DNA of 52,012 nucleotides from contig JAILOQ010000015.1 of NCBI GenBank assembly GCA_024690725.1, positions 1 through 52,012 of the forward strand. The letters are read 5' to 3'. Each line of letters begins with the position of its first letter. Positions within the stretch are counted from its first letter, which is position 1. This stretch comes from Lachnospiraceae bacterium (lineage in GTDB: Bacteria > Bacillota > Clostridia > Lachnospirales > Lachnospiraceae). Positions 7,326 through 16,030 of this stretch are shown piece after piece. The notes under the pieces were generated by a model that saw only the letters and a program-made list of their open reading frames with translations, had not been told where the DNA came from and did not search any database. A program made the position numbers and the translations under genes.

Positions 7326-9272
7326 ATGGCGGAAAACTCCAATATTTACATGACAAATTTCAGATTCCGACTTTTGGTCAACGGTGCGTTCGAAGTACCG
7401 CTGAAAAGTGTGCGTGCGTTTAACCGCGAGAATGAATATGAGTATATTCAGGAAGGCGGTCTGAACGATTATGTACATGCCAGACGTAAGCCGATCGCAA
7501 AACCGTACACGCTGGTCGTTGAACGCTACGTTCCGATGCAGCTGGACGATCCGCTGACAAACGGTGCGGAGATGAGCTTACCTCTGATGTTATTCGTCGG
7601 AAGAAATACCGGCGGTTCCATGGACAACGGCCGGATCTATGTATTTACCGGTGCGTATGTCATGAGCAAGGAATACGGCGGTCTCGATGCCGAAAAGGGC
7701 GCGATGATGACCGAGACCATTACGATCGGTTATAACATGATGTTCTGCATCACGGATATCGAAGAGGATACGAGCAAGCCCGAGTGGCAGATGAACGAAG
7801 GCGGTGCGCCGACGACGGCAGGAAATATTGAGCAGTTGTATTCGAAGTCCGGACTCAGACCTCCGCAGAACGACGAATCCGAAAAAGCCTTTATCCGTCG
7901 TTCCCAGCTTTGGGAGTTTAACGGCTTAACGAAACCCGGTAAGGGTGCCGCAAATGCGGCAAGGATCGGACGCAGAGAGGGTGTGCAGGAGCAGCCCGAG
8001 ATGTCCAAGGAAGAAATGTTCAATAAAAAGCGCAGATATTACTTCGGCGTGGAAGACGGGAAAAAGAACGAGCAGGGAAGCAAATCCGTGCAGTCGGCCG
8101 TTTCCGCAAAGAACAGCGAAGAGCGTCGCGGGGCCGGCATGGGTATCGTGCAGTCTACCCAACAAGAGATGATCGAGCATGCGCGTAAGTTTGAGTTCAC
8201 GACTTCCGGAGAGTATACCGGAAACGGACAGCTTTCTTCCCGCAGGAACGATACAACGTTGGAGCCTACGGAAGAAGAACTCAGAGGAAAAGCCAGTCGG
8301 TGGGAATTCGATGAGAAGAAGAAGAAAGGAAAGGGCGTCAGCAGCGCACAGAACAATCTCGTCACCGATCATACGACGTCTCCCGACGGAAGCAGTTCCG
8401 GACTCGGTATGCCGGAAAAAACAAAAGAAGAAATGGCCGGAAGTGCAAACCGCTTTGAGTTTACCAATATCAACGAACCGGCGGGAAACGGAAATCTTTC
8501 TTCCCGCAGAAACGAGCGTGAGATCGAAGCCGATAAGGATACGATGAAGGATAGTGCCGTTCGTTGGGAGTTTGATGAAAAGAACAAGGACGGCGCAGGA
8601 AAGCGAAGCCGTCAAAATGCCGTATCGCAGAGCGAAGGCGGAGAAGTGACCGGTATCGGTGTGACCGAACCATCCCGCGAAGAGATGGAAAAGGCGGGAC
8701 ATCGCTGGGCGTTTACCGACAAGTATACCAAGGGCGGCAACAATGTCCGTTCCGCGGCTACACCGGATGATATTACGGAAAACAACATCGACGCCATGAT
8801 CGATAACGCCAGCCGTTGGGAATTCGACGGAAAGACCAAGGATGGTGCCGGACAGAGGAATCGTCAGAATGCACAGATGACCGGAACCGGCAACAGTGCG
8901 GAAGTATCCGGTATGGGTGTGACCGAGCTGTCCAAAGAAGAACTTACCGAAGCATCGGCACGTTGGGAATTTACCGATGCCTATACAAAGGCCGGCGGCG
9001 GAGTTTCGAGCAGAAACAATACGATGCCTCCGGAAACAAGCGAAGCCGAGATGGGTACAAAAGCCAATCGCAAAGAAAAGTTTACCAAGCCCGAGAGTTC
9101 ACAGCCCGAAGCAAGACGCTGGGGATTTGATGAATCGGGAAGCGGTTCGAAGGCAGGAACGGGAACGAGTTCCCGTGCCGTACCGCGCGTACCGGAGCTT
9201 TCCAAAGATCAGATGGCGGCAAAAGCCGTGCATCACGTACGTCGTTCCATAGAAGATTTCTTGATGAGTTAG
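7326..9272 (+). CDS. Second tube-like protein with a long dimeric-repeat C-terminal tail
   Basis: A 648-residue protein. Residues 1-150 form a gp19/Pvc5-like tube domain ('FRFRLLVNGAFEVPLKSV', 'YTLVVERYV', then the final 'ETITIGYNMMFCITDI' strands), probably the tube-initiator ring on the baseplate. Residues 190-648 are hydrophilic and built from about ten repeats with an aromatic core, typically A-x-R-W-E-F-D followed by a Lys/Gly-rich stretch and S/R-R-x-N. Cores begin near residues 196, 237, 287, 324, 375, 412, 459, 496, 545 and 597. The alternating spacing of 46-51 and 37-38 residues shows a two-unit repeat. Such a tail is far longer than in ordinary tube proteins. It may scaffold the tube, act as a ruler or bind cargo; none of these is shown by sequence. 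Confidence 0.85.
   Translation: MAENSNIYMTNFRFRLLVNGAFEVPLKSVRAFNRENEYEYIQEGGLNDYVHARRKPIAKPYTLVVERYVPMQLDDPLTNGAEMSLPLMLFVGRNTGGSMDNGRIYVFTGAYVMSKEYGGLDAEKGAMMTETITIGYNMMFCITDIEEDTSKPEWQMNEGGAPTTAGNIEQLYSKSGLRPPQNDESEKAFIRRSQLWEFNGLTKPGKGAANAARIGRREGVQEQPEMSKEEMFNKKRRYYFGVEDGKKNEQGSKSVQSAVSAKNSEERRGAGMGIVQSTQQEMIEHARKFEFTTSGEYTGNGQLSSRRNDTTLEPTEEELRGKASRWEFDEKKKKGKGVSSAQNNLVTDHTTSPDGSSSGLGMPEKTKEEMAGSANRFEFTNINEPAGNGNLSSRRNEREIEADKDTMKDSAVRWEFDEKNKDGAGKRSRQNAVSQSEGGEVTGIGVTEPSREEMEKAGHRWAFTDKYTKGGNNVRSAATPDDITENNIDAMIDNASRWEFDGKTKDGAGQRNRQNAQMTGTGNSAEVSGMGVTELSKEELTEASARWEFTDAYTKAGGGVSSRNNTMPPETSEAEMGTKANRKEKFTKPESSQPEARRWGFDESGSGSKAGTGTSSRAVPRVPELSKDQMAAKAVHHVRRSIEDFLMS
7905..9270 (+). repeat. 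Protein-level tandem repeats in the tube-like protein tail
   Basis: About ten diverged copies of an aromatic-core motif alternate in two types. One type is preceded by a G-[MLI]-G-[VIM] segment with a helix ending EEM or EEL. The other is preceded by a short acidic helix. They are recognisable mainly at protein level, so the expansion is old and kept by selection. The region is in frame throughout. Confidence 0.75.
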
Positions 9273-9276
9273 GATT

Positions 9277-11736
9277 ATGTTAAAACTTCGTTCACCGATC
9301 AAAACCGTATTACAGTCCGATTTCCTGCATTCCCAGGAAGCATTTTATGAGCGGATCCGCGGAAATTATATGCAGATCGGTGCTTACGTGGGAGAGGCGG
9401 ATCTGTTGCATGTAACGACCGAACCGCCGGAGATCTTCGTTGTCGGCGGAGGCATGGGCGGGATCTTTCAATCCTCCAACACGGAGAATGTGCAGATCAA
9501 CAAGGTGAATATCATCAACAACCTCCTGAACCGCATCATCATGAGCGTGGACGGCAACATGTCCTATCAGGATCAGGTGTATATCACAAATATTTTGCAT
9601 AAGCTCGGTATTCGGGATGAACGCAAATTCATGACCGAAGTTTATCGCGTGACCAATGAGACCAAGGCATTAAACGATACCATCAATCTGTATTGGGAAA
9701 ACCTGGACGAGTTGCAGGTACTGGTGGAAGAATACATCACAAAAGATGAGCGGCAGAGCCGGTCGGATACGGAGATCTTAACGCAGAACATTCTGCATCT
9801 GCATGAAGAGGTCAACCGTCGACTGAACACCGCAGCGATCTACCGCGTGATGCAAAACTTCAGTCACAGCAACGAAGAGACGCATCTTGTCACAAAGGAA
9901 GAGTACAACATCAGCGAGCAGACGAGACTTTCCAAAGAAATCCTGTTAAATCGTCTGCGCGAGACAGTAAGAGATGAGGCATTACCTCTCACATATCGCC
10001 ATGAAAATTACTATGAAGGCGATCAAACGGAGATTGAAAATGTAACGACCACAGAGGTCAGTGAACGGATCACATCGGCCGTACTCCTTAACATGATCGA
10101 TAATCTCTACGAGTCTATCGTGGATAGGGTAGATCACAATGTGCAAAACTGGATATCTACCGAAGAGACCTATTACGGCGCTGCGGAAAATACCCTGTAT
10201 CGTATCAGCGAGCATACCGCATATCTGCAGTATCTCTACGAAAGCGATATGAAGGAGAATACGACCATTGAGAATTACCGCACGGAAACGGAGCTGATCA
10301 AAAACCTTCTTTCCCTGCATCAAAGCATCGATCTGCGTTTGCAGCAGTCGGTCGGCGGTAATATCTACGAAAACGAGACGGAGCTCACACAAAACTTCGG
10401 AGACACCCTCCTTCCTCCTTCACCGGAAGGCATGGAACCGGCCGAGATGACCTTTGTCACCAACGAAGGCGACGTCATCGAAGAAGAGAACAGGACAGAG
10501 ACAAAGAACGAGATCAACGAAGAGCTGTACCAGACCTATCAGCAGAATATTGCGCGACATGAGCGGTACATGCAAAACCTTCGCAACATCATAGAGCAGA
10601 ATACACCGAAGGCCTCCGACGAAAATCCGGTAGAAAGAACATTTCGTGAAAGCCTCCAGGCTTTGGAGCATCCGGAGGAGTTTCGCGAGAACTTCGGTCA
10701 AAGGGAGCAGGAAGCCGCAGAGCGGATCGAGACGATCCGGACCGAGAGCGAGAGATTGCTTCCTCCGGGTCAGCAGATGATCTACAGTCTGATCCGGGAA
10801 TATATCAAAGCACCGGAGCGGTTTTATAAAAGCGAACGGATCAGTACCAATAACTTAGGGTTACTGCTTCGGGATATCAAGGATGCGGAATACGAAGAAG
10901 CGCATCCGGGCGAGAATGCGGAAGAGATCGCACCTGTGGAAACGGTGCAGGCGCCCTACATTGTCCGCGATACATTACCGCCGGAATATCCTCCGTCAAG
11001 TGATACCACGGTGAAGAGCACTTATCCTTCTTTGCCCGGGCAGGTACCGATCGAGCTGACGAATCAGTATGCGACCTATCAGCTGGCGAATATCTATCCG
11101 ACCTACTACGATGAACTCATTCTTGCAGATCAGCGTGTGACGGTGGAAGAGATCGCACGGGCCGTACAGGAAAGCGCGAAGGAAACGATCGGAAGCAGTG
11201 GGGAAGGCGAAGGAGAGGGACCGTTTTCGGAAGGCGGGCAGACAGTGATCGCGCCGCATATCGAACGGAGTTTCACGAATTTTGTCAACAGAACGCTTCG
11301 TACCACGGAAAGTGAGATGGTCCTCCACAGAGAGAGTCAGATCGTCGATCACGTGACGGAGCATATCATAGAGCGCTGGATGAGCGAAAAGAGAGCGCCT
11401 TTGGAGCCGGTTGTAACGGAAGAGGCGGAGACGATCTCGATGGTACACCGGAGCAAAGAAACGACGGTGGATGAAGAAGTCATCGAACAGATGCAGCAGG
11501 AGATCATCCGTCTGGATCAGACGAACCGGACCATTCAGCAGAACGTGGAAAACCGTCAGATAGAGAATCATACCGTGATCAACAACATGACGCAGGAAAC
11601 GGTGGAACACGATACCGAAGCCATTCGGAACATTGTAACAAAGAGTATGCATCAGCAATTGGATGAGATTTCCGAGAAGGTCTACGGAAAACTCGAAAAG
11701 CAGCTTCGCAACGAACAGAGGCGGAGAGGCTTATAG
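9277..11736 (+). CDS. Large helical CIS protein, candidate ruler or scaffold
   Basis: An 819-residue protein starting 4 bp after the preceding stop. Residues 1-80 contain the only hydrophobic, glycine-rich stretch ('IFVVGGGMGGIFQSSNTE'). The rest is predicted largely helical, very polar and Glu/Asn/Thr-rich, with many short aromatic-spaced segments. A Pro-rich break comes at about residues 565-600 and a Gly/Glu linker near 645. The C-terminal 150 residues look like a coiled coil ending in Lys/Arg. No enzyme motif is seen. It occupies the place between tube-like and hub genes and there is no separate tape-measure gene, so it could be the length ruler, although phage-type tape measures usually carry transmembrane helices. 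Unrecognised family. Confidence 0.75.
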   Translation: MLKLRSPIKTVLQSDFLHSQEAFYERIRGNYMQIGAYVGEADLLHVTTEPPEIFVVGGGMGGIFQSSNTENVQINKVNIINNLLNRIIMSVDGNMSYQDQVYITNILHKLGIRDERKFMTEVYRVTNETKALNDTINLYWENLDELQVLVEEYITKDERQSRSDTEILTQNILHLHEEVNRRLNTAAIYRVMQNFSHSNEETHLVTKEEYNISEQTRLSKEILLNRLRETVRDEALPLTYRHENYYEGDQTEIENVTTTEVSERITSAVLLNMIDNLYESIVDRVDHNVQNWISTEETYYGAAENTLYRISEHTAYLQYLYESDMKENTTIENYRTETELIKNLLSLHQSIDLRLQQSVGGNIYENETELTQNFGDTLLPPSPEGMEPAEMTFVTNEGDVIEEENRTETKNEINEELYQTYQQNIARHERYMQNLRNIIEQNTPKASDENPVERTFRESLQALEHPEEFRENFGQREQEAAERIETIRTESERLLPPGQQMIYSLIREYIKAPERFYKSERISTNNLGLLLRDIKDAEYEEAHPGENAEEIAPVETVQAPYIVRDTLPPEYPPSSDTTVKSTYPSLPGQVPIELTNQYATYQLANIYPTYYDELILADQRVTVEEIARAVQESAKETIGSSGEGEGEGPFSEGGQTVIAPHIERSFTNFVNRTLRTTESEMVLHRESQIVDHVTEHIIERWMSEKRAPLEPVVTEEAETISMVHRSKETTVDEEVIEQMQQEIIRLDQTNRTIQQNVENRQIENHTVINNMTQETVEHDTEAIRNIVTKSMHQQLDEISEKVYGKLEKQLRNEQRRRGL

Positions 11737-11753
11737 AAAATGAGGTGTAAACC

Positions 11754-12605
11754 ATGGCAGTTTATAACGGCGTAGCCGATGAATGGGGGAAGCACTTAGC
11801 CGCAGCAGGTGCGGCGGAAATGGGTGCACATGTACTCCAGCAGATGACGGCCAAGGCAACTTTATATGTGCGTCTTAAGGGCGTTGACTTTGTGGACACT
11901 TCGGGTTCTTCCACGAATGAGGACGTGATGGCGTTGCGCGCCCTGGTCGCAAAGCGAAACAAGAGCTCGGAAAAGCTCGCAGGCTCTGCCGGTTCTTCCG
12001 TCAGTTCCATGACGCTCGCTATGAATGCGACAATGCAGTCCATGACCGAGGCAGAACTGAGTATGGCGATGCTCTCCAAAGGATTTATCCCGGTCGAGGT
12101 ACAATACAATCCTTCCTCACTGCGGTTTAATACCATTGCAGGTAAGATCCGTAGCTATACCGCTTTGGGTCCTGAGAACATGAACCGTTATTCCACAACC
12201 GAACGTAAAGCGTCCACCACGCTGATCGTTCAGCTCTTGTTTGACAGTATGAACATTTCCGATTCCTTTGGCGCAACGAGCATGGGTACCAGCGTGGATA
12301 CCGTGACCGACTTGGCCAAAGAAGCCTATAGCCTTGCCGGTGACGGACTCTCCGTCAAAACACCGGTCGAAGGACTGATCTCGCTTTTGATGACGAAATA
12401 TACCAGACAGGTGATCTTTTGTTGGAACAATCTGTTCTTTCACGGGGAACTGAATATGGTCTCCGCGAATTTTACGATGTTTAATAAAACCGGACATCCG
12501 GTGCGTGCGACCGTGGATCTGCAGATCAAGCAGAACGATGCAAACGCGACCTTCGTGTCCGACAAGCAATATTGGGACGATGCTTTTGACAGAGCATCGC
12601 AGTAG
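11754..12605 (+). CDS. CIS hub adaptor, Pvc7/Afp7-like 'CIS tube' domain, copy 1
   Basis: A 283-residue protein. The segment 'FIPVEVQYNPSSLRFNT' near residue 120 is the signature of the CIS_tube (Pvc7/Afp7 N-terminal) family that connects the tube to the VgrG-like spike. A strand-rich core follows, with 'FCWNNLFFHGELNMVSANFTMFNKTGHPVRATVDL', like the tube fold of gp19/gp54-type proteins. The N-terminal 110 residues are a Ser/Met/Ala-rich extension. The C-terminal LysM domain of Pvc7 is not visible; the protein stops after '...DAFDRASQ'. The next gene is a paralogue (shared NPxSLR and late TMF-x-x-x-G-x-P motifs), so the hub may have two stacked adaptor rings. Confidence 0.85.
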   Translation: MAVYNGVADEWGKHLAAAGAAEMGAHVLQQMTAKATLYVRLKGVDFVDTSGSSTNEDVMALRALVAKRNKSSEKLAGSAGSSVSSMTLAMNATMQSMTEAELSMAMLSKGFIPVEVQYNPSSLRFNTIAGKIRSYTALGPENMNRYSTTERKASTTLIVQLLFDSMNISDSFGATSMGTSVDTVTDLAKEAYSLAGDGLSVKTPVEGLISLLMTKYTRQVIFCWNNLFFHGELNMVSANFTMFNKTGHPVRATVDLQIKQNDANATFVSDKQYWDDAFDRASQ

Positions 12606-12613
12606 GTGAGAAT

Positions 12614-13519
12614 ATGCCGGCGATTGATATAGCAAAAAATGCACTTGCGACCTCGACAGGTTCGGTCGTAAAAGCGAAAATCAAAATATTGGACGAGCGC
12701 AAGCTGACGGAAGGGCAGTTAAAGAAACTGGAAATGGATGTCCAGAAGAAGGAAAAAGGGCTGGATGATCTGATCAATATCGACGAGCTTCCCGTGGATG
12801 TCGAAGATATGGTGTCCAACGTGGCAGGAAGTATGGCATCTACCGTACAAACGGCTACCTCAGGGATCGGACAGAGTATCATGAACGGGATCAATAGCCT
12901 GATCGACGGCGGTTTTTCCACGGATATGTATAACCGCGTGATCGAGGTGCAGTTCAACCCGAACTCGCTTCGCATTTCCAGTAACGCATCCGATGAAGAT
13001 GTGGAGGTTTTGAGTTTTACCCAGAACGGTTCGCAGATGGGACGCGGTTCCGCGGATCTGCATATTGACCTGTCGTTTCGCCTGATCTTTGACCAGATTT
13101 CCAATACCGGAGCGTTTGAGCAGGATAATCTGACGCTGTCGAGTTCCCGCATTATAAATTCCGGCCTTGGTGCGTTGGAGTCTGTGACGTTTGGAAGGAA
13201 TACACAATCCGTACAGGTGACGGTCGAAGCGTTTATCGCGATGTTAAGAAATCCCATGACAAGACGTATCTGCTTTGAATGGGGGGAATTCAAATACGAG
13301 GGGATCGTAACAACCGTCAATGCCAACTATACGATGTTTGATATCAACGGAAATCCCATTCGTGCCGAAGTCGGTCTGACCATGTATCTGGTCGATCCGG
13401 ATATCACGAGTAAGGTAAGCAACAAAGGATATTGGAGCGATGCCTATGAGAGGGCGTTTGTCCGCGGAAATGCTCAGGTGGAAGCAATGATGCAGATGGC
13501 ACAGCTGGGACATATGTAG
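12614..13519 (+). CDS. CIS hub adaptor, Pvc7/Afp7-like 'CIS tube' domain, copy 2
   Basis: A 301-residue paralogue of the preceding protein. It carries 'RVIEVQFNPNSLRISS' near residue 112, and later 'CFEWGEFKYEGIVTTVNANYTMFDINGNPIRAEVGLTMY', the same fold signature. An N-terminal Lys/Glu-rich helix (about 20-55) differs from copy 1. It begins 8 bp after copy 1 with a weak GGTGAG site, so it is probably translated in coupling. No LysM domain is present. Duplication with divergence suggests heteromeric or consecutive rings between tube and spike. Confidence in the family is high; confidence in the ring-order model is low. Confidence 0.85.
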   Translation: MPAIDIAKNALATSTGSVVKAKIKILDERKLTEGQLKKLEMDVQKKEKGLDDLINIDELPVDVEDMVSNVAGSMASTVQTATSGIGQSIMNGINSLIDGGFSTDMYNRVIEVQFNPNSLRISSNASDEDVEVLSFTQNGSQMGRGSADLHIDLSFRLIFDQISNTGAFEQDNLTLSSSRIINSGLGALESVTFGRNTQSVQVTVEAFIAMLRNPMTRRICFEWGEFKYEGIVTTVNANYTMFDINGNPIRAEVGLTMYLVDPDITSKVSNKGYWSDAYERAFVRGNAQVEAMMQMAQLGHM

Positions 13520-13534
13520 AAGGAGCAAAGAAAG

Positions 13535-14701
13535 ATGTCATTTTCTTATGCCACTTTGGAAAGTAAATATAATCGGTTTATCCATCCGGTCATTGATATC
13601 GTTGTAAACGAAAAGAGCATCAACGCCATAAAAAAACGCATCGGTGTTTCGAATGTGACGATCGATCTGACGGCCGGCTATGAAGCCAGCCAGGCGGTGT
13701 TTTCGCTGTATAACTGTTATGACTACGATGAAAAGCAGTTTATGTTCGATACCGCAAAGGATTTTATTTTGATCGGTTCGCCGATCCAGATCTTTATGGG
13801 ATATGACCTGGCTTTATCGGAAGTGTTCCGCGGTGTGATCACGAAGGTCAGTTTTTTGATGGAAGAGGACGATGCACCCAACATCCAGGTTACGGCCATG
13901 GATGTAAAAGCAGTCATGATGTCCAATCGCTACAGCCGGATGTTGAAGGCAACGAATTATTCCGATGCCGTCGACGAGATCTTCGGTCAGGGCGTATACG
14001 AGAGTCTGCGCAATGCCGGTGTGATCCTTTCTTACGAGATCGCAAAGACGCCGGATTATCTGCCTCCGAATCCTTCGGGCGGTGTCACGGCACAGGAAAC
14101 GGACAAGATGATCGAACTGCAGGGCGAGAGTGATTATGAGTTTGTGGTCCGGGTGGCAAAGAAATTCAATTATGAGTTTTTCGTTTTGGGCGGGCGTGTC
14201 TATTTCAGGCAGGCCAAGTGTGATTCGGAAAAGCAGATCACGATCGATAACGATGCGATGATCAAGCATATGACGGTGGATTATGATATCACCGGTTTAG
14301 TGGAACAGGTGGAGGTCAGAGGTCTGGATGTATCCAAGGCCAAGGTCATTTCCTCGACAAAGAAAAACAGCAACAAGCTTTCGCAGGGAAACAAAGTAAA
14401 ATCCCTGATCAACGGAACGCAGTTTGTATATATCGATCCCACGGTCATGAGTCAGGGAGAAGCCGGGTATCGTGCCCAGGCTCTGATGGAGGATATCAGC
14501 TACCGATACGGTTCGCTGGATCTTGAGATCAACGGATTGCCGGAGATCCTTCCCGGGAAATTTATCAAGATCAAGGATCTTGGGAAAGCAATCTCCAACA
14601 ACTTCTACGTACAGACGGTACGGCATATGATGAATGCTAAGGGTGAGTATTCCACCCGTATCATCGGAAAAGCGGCAAAGCAAGGGAGCAGCATGTTATA
14701 A
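13535..14701 (+). CDS. Spike hub protein, phage late-control gpD / VgrG N-terminal type
   Basis: A 388-residue protein of the gpD/gp27-like hub family. The parts seen are a first barrel ('IGVSNVTIDLTAGYEASQAV', 'PIQIFMGYD...EVFRGVITKV'), the 'APNIQVTAMDVKAVMMSNRYSRML' strand, and 'DKMIELQGESDYEFVVRVAKKFNYEFFV', a VgrG/gpD hallmark. The C-terminal barrel 'GLPEILPGKFIKIKDLG...FYVQTVRHMM' completes the hub. The stop and the next start overlap (TAATG), so hub and needle are translated together. In most CIS these two parts are one VgrG polypeptide; here they are split, as in phages T4 and P2. Confidence 0.92.
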   Translation: MSFSYATLESKYNRFIHPVIDIVVNEKSINAIKKRIGVSNVTIDLTAGYEASQAVFSLYNCYDYDEKQFMFDTAKDFILIGSPIQIFMGYDLALSEVFRGVITKVSFLMEEDDAPNIQVTAMDVKAVMMSNRYSRMLKATNYSDAVDEIFGQGVYESLRNAGVILSYEIAKTPDYLPPNPSGGVTAQETDKMIELQGESDYEFVVRVAKKFNYEFFVLGGRVYFRQAKCDSEKQITIDNDAMIKHMTVDYDITGLVEQVEVRGLDVSKAKVISSTKKNSNKLSQGNKVKSLINGTQFVYIDPTVMSQGEAGYRAQALMEDISYRYGSLDLEINGLPEILPGKFIKIKDLGKAISNNFYVQTVRHMMNAKGEYSTRIIGKAAKQGSSML

Positions 14702-15543
14702 TGGCGATATTTGATATTTTTGAAGAGGTTTCCGGAAAGGCAGTGACCAAAACGGAAGCCGGCGACAATCGAATCTTCGGTGTGGTGATCGGCGAAGTCG
14801 TAAAAAATTACGACGACAGCTTTCCCGGAAGGATCTGCGTGCAGATCCATACCAGAGACACCGATGCAAACGTGGTGAAATGGGCGCGTATGGCGATGGC
14901 GTATTCCGGAAAGGAATGGGGTGAGTATTTCCTTCCCGAGATCGGCGATCAGGTGCTTGTGGTCTTTGAAGAAGGCATTATCGATAAGCCCTATGTGATC
15001 GGCTGCATCAATAAGACGAGCGATAAGTTTTTGTCCAAATCGGCGGATAAGAACAATCGCCACAAACGCATTGTCACCAGGCACGGCAATTCGATCGAGT
15101 TTGACGACGCTCCCGATTCTTCCGGCAACAACGACGGCGACGGAAGTACGGACAGCATCAAGATCTATACGACGAAAGAAAACAGTGTGCATTCACATTC
15201 CATCGAGTTAAACAACGAAAAGAACCTGATCGAAGTGAAGGACAGTGAAGATAAGACACAGCTGCAGATGAAAACGGAAAAGGGAGATATCCTGATCAAG
15301 GCCGAGCGTAAGATCACGATCAAGGCCGGGGATAACATCACGATCGTATTAAACGGCGAGAGCGGAAAGATCACGATCAATTCCAAGGACTTTTCCGTGG
15401 ATGCAACGGGTAAGATGGAAATGAACGCCACGAGCAAGATGGCACTCAGCGGTGCACAGGTAACGGCGGATGCACAAGGGGCGCTGAAGCTAAATGCGAG
15501 CGGCATGGTACAGGTAAGCGGTACACCGATCAAGATCGGATAA
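14701..15543 (+). CDS. Spike needle protein, gp5/gpV-like OB fold with beta-helix
   Basis: A 280-residue protein. Residues 20-110 form an OB fold of the baseplate assembly protein V type ('GVVIGEVVKNYDDSFPGRICVQI', 'MAYSGKEWGEYFLPEIGDQVLVVFEEG', 'DKPYVIGCI'). From about residue 165 a regular series of short strands ('IELNNEKNLIEVKD', 'ITIKAGDNITIVLNG', 'LKLNASGMVQVSGTPIKIG') forms the triple beta-helix needle that receives the PAAR-like tip. No toxin or lysozyme domain is attached. It is translationally coupled to the hub gene. Confidence 0.92.
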   Translation: MAIFDIFEEVSGKAVTKTEAGDNRIFGVVIGEVVKNYDDSFPGRICVQIHTRDTDANVVKWARMAMAYSGKEWGEYFLPEIGDQVLVVFEEGIIDKPYVIGCINKTSDKFLSKSADKNNRHKRIVTRHGNSIEFDDAPDSSGNNDGDGSTDSIKIYTTKENSVHSHSIELNNEKNLIEVKDSEDKTQLQMKTEKGDILIKAERKITIKAGDNITIVLNGESGKITINSKDFSVDATGKMEMNATSKMALSGAQVTADAQGALKLNASGMVQVSGTPIKIG

Positions 15544-15571
15544 GCGCAAAGAAAGAAAAGGAAGTAACACT

Positions 15572-16030
15572 ATGGATGACAATTCATTTTTGGGAAAAGG
15601 CATGAAATTTCCACCGCAGATCAATCCCGCGACCGGACGGTTTGTTACGGTCAGCGAGGCGGAGAGCGTAAAGGAATCCATCTATCTGATCCTGATGACG
15701 CAGCAGAGCGAACGTCCGCTCCGCCCGACCTTCGGATCCAACATCATGTCTTATACCTTTATGGATATGAATTTAACAAGGCTGACGATGATCACCAGGA
15801 CCATTCGGGAGCAGATTCTCACGCAGGAACCCAGAGTAAGGGATGTGGATATCCGTTTACAGGAAAGCAACCAGCGTGGCGTTGTGTTGTTTGAAATCTC
15901 TTATGTCATCATCAGTTCGCATACGAGAGACAATTTTGTATTTCCGTTCTATTTGAATGCAACAGAGACAGAGGAAGAAGGAGAACCGGAAACATATGAA
16001 CCGGAAACAGTGGAAGAAATTGAATATTGA
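15572..16030 (+). CDS. Baseplate wedge protein, gp25-like (Pvc9)
   Basis: A 152-residue GPW/gp25 family protein. The conserved 'ILMTQQSERPLRPTFGSNI' segment (Glu-Arg and Phe-Gly of the family core) and 'ILTQEPRVRDVDIRL' are clear. gp25 nucleates sheath assembly on the baseplate and binds the gp6-like J proteins encoded just downstream. It has an acidic C-terminal tail, and its last 35 bp overlap the start chosen for the first J protein. Ribosome binding site AAAGGAAG precedes ATG 15572. Confidence 0.93.
   Translation: MDDNSFLGKGMKFPPQINPATGRFVTVSEAESVKESIYLILMTQQSERPLRPTFGSNIMSYTFMDMNLTRLTMITRTIREQILTQEPRVRDVDIRLQESNQRGVVLFEISYVIISSHTRDNFVFPFYLNATETEEEGEPETYEPETVEEIEY

Noticed and set aside
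15957-15995. Earlier ATG start for the first J protein
   Set aside because: No ribosome binding site and deep overlap with gp25. ATG 15996 has AAGGAGA and fits the family start.
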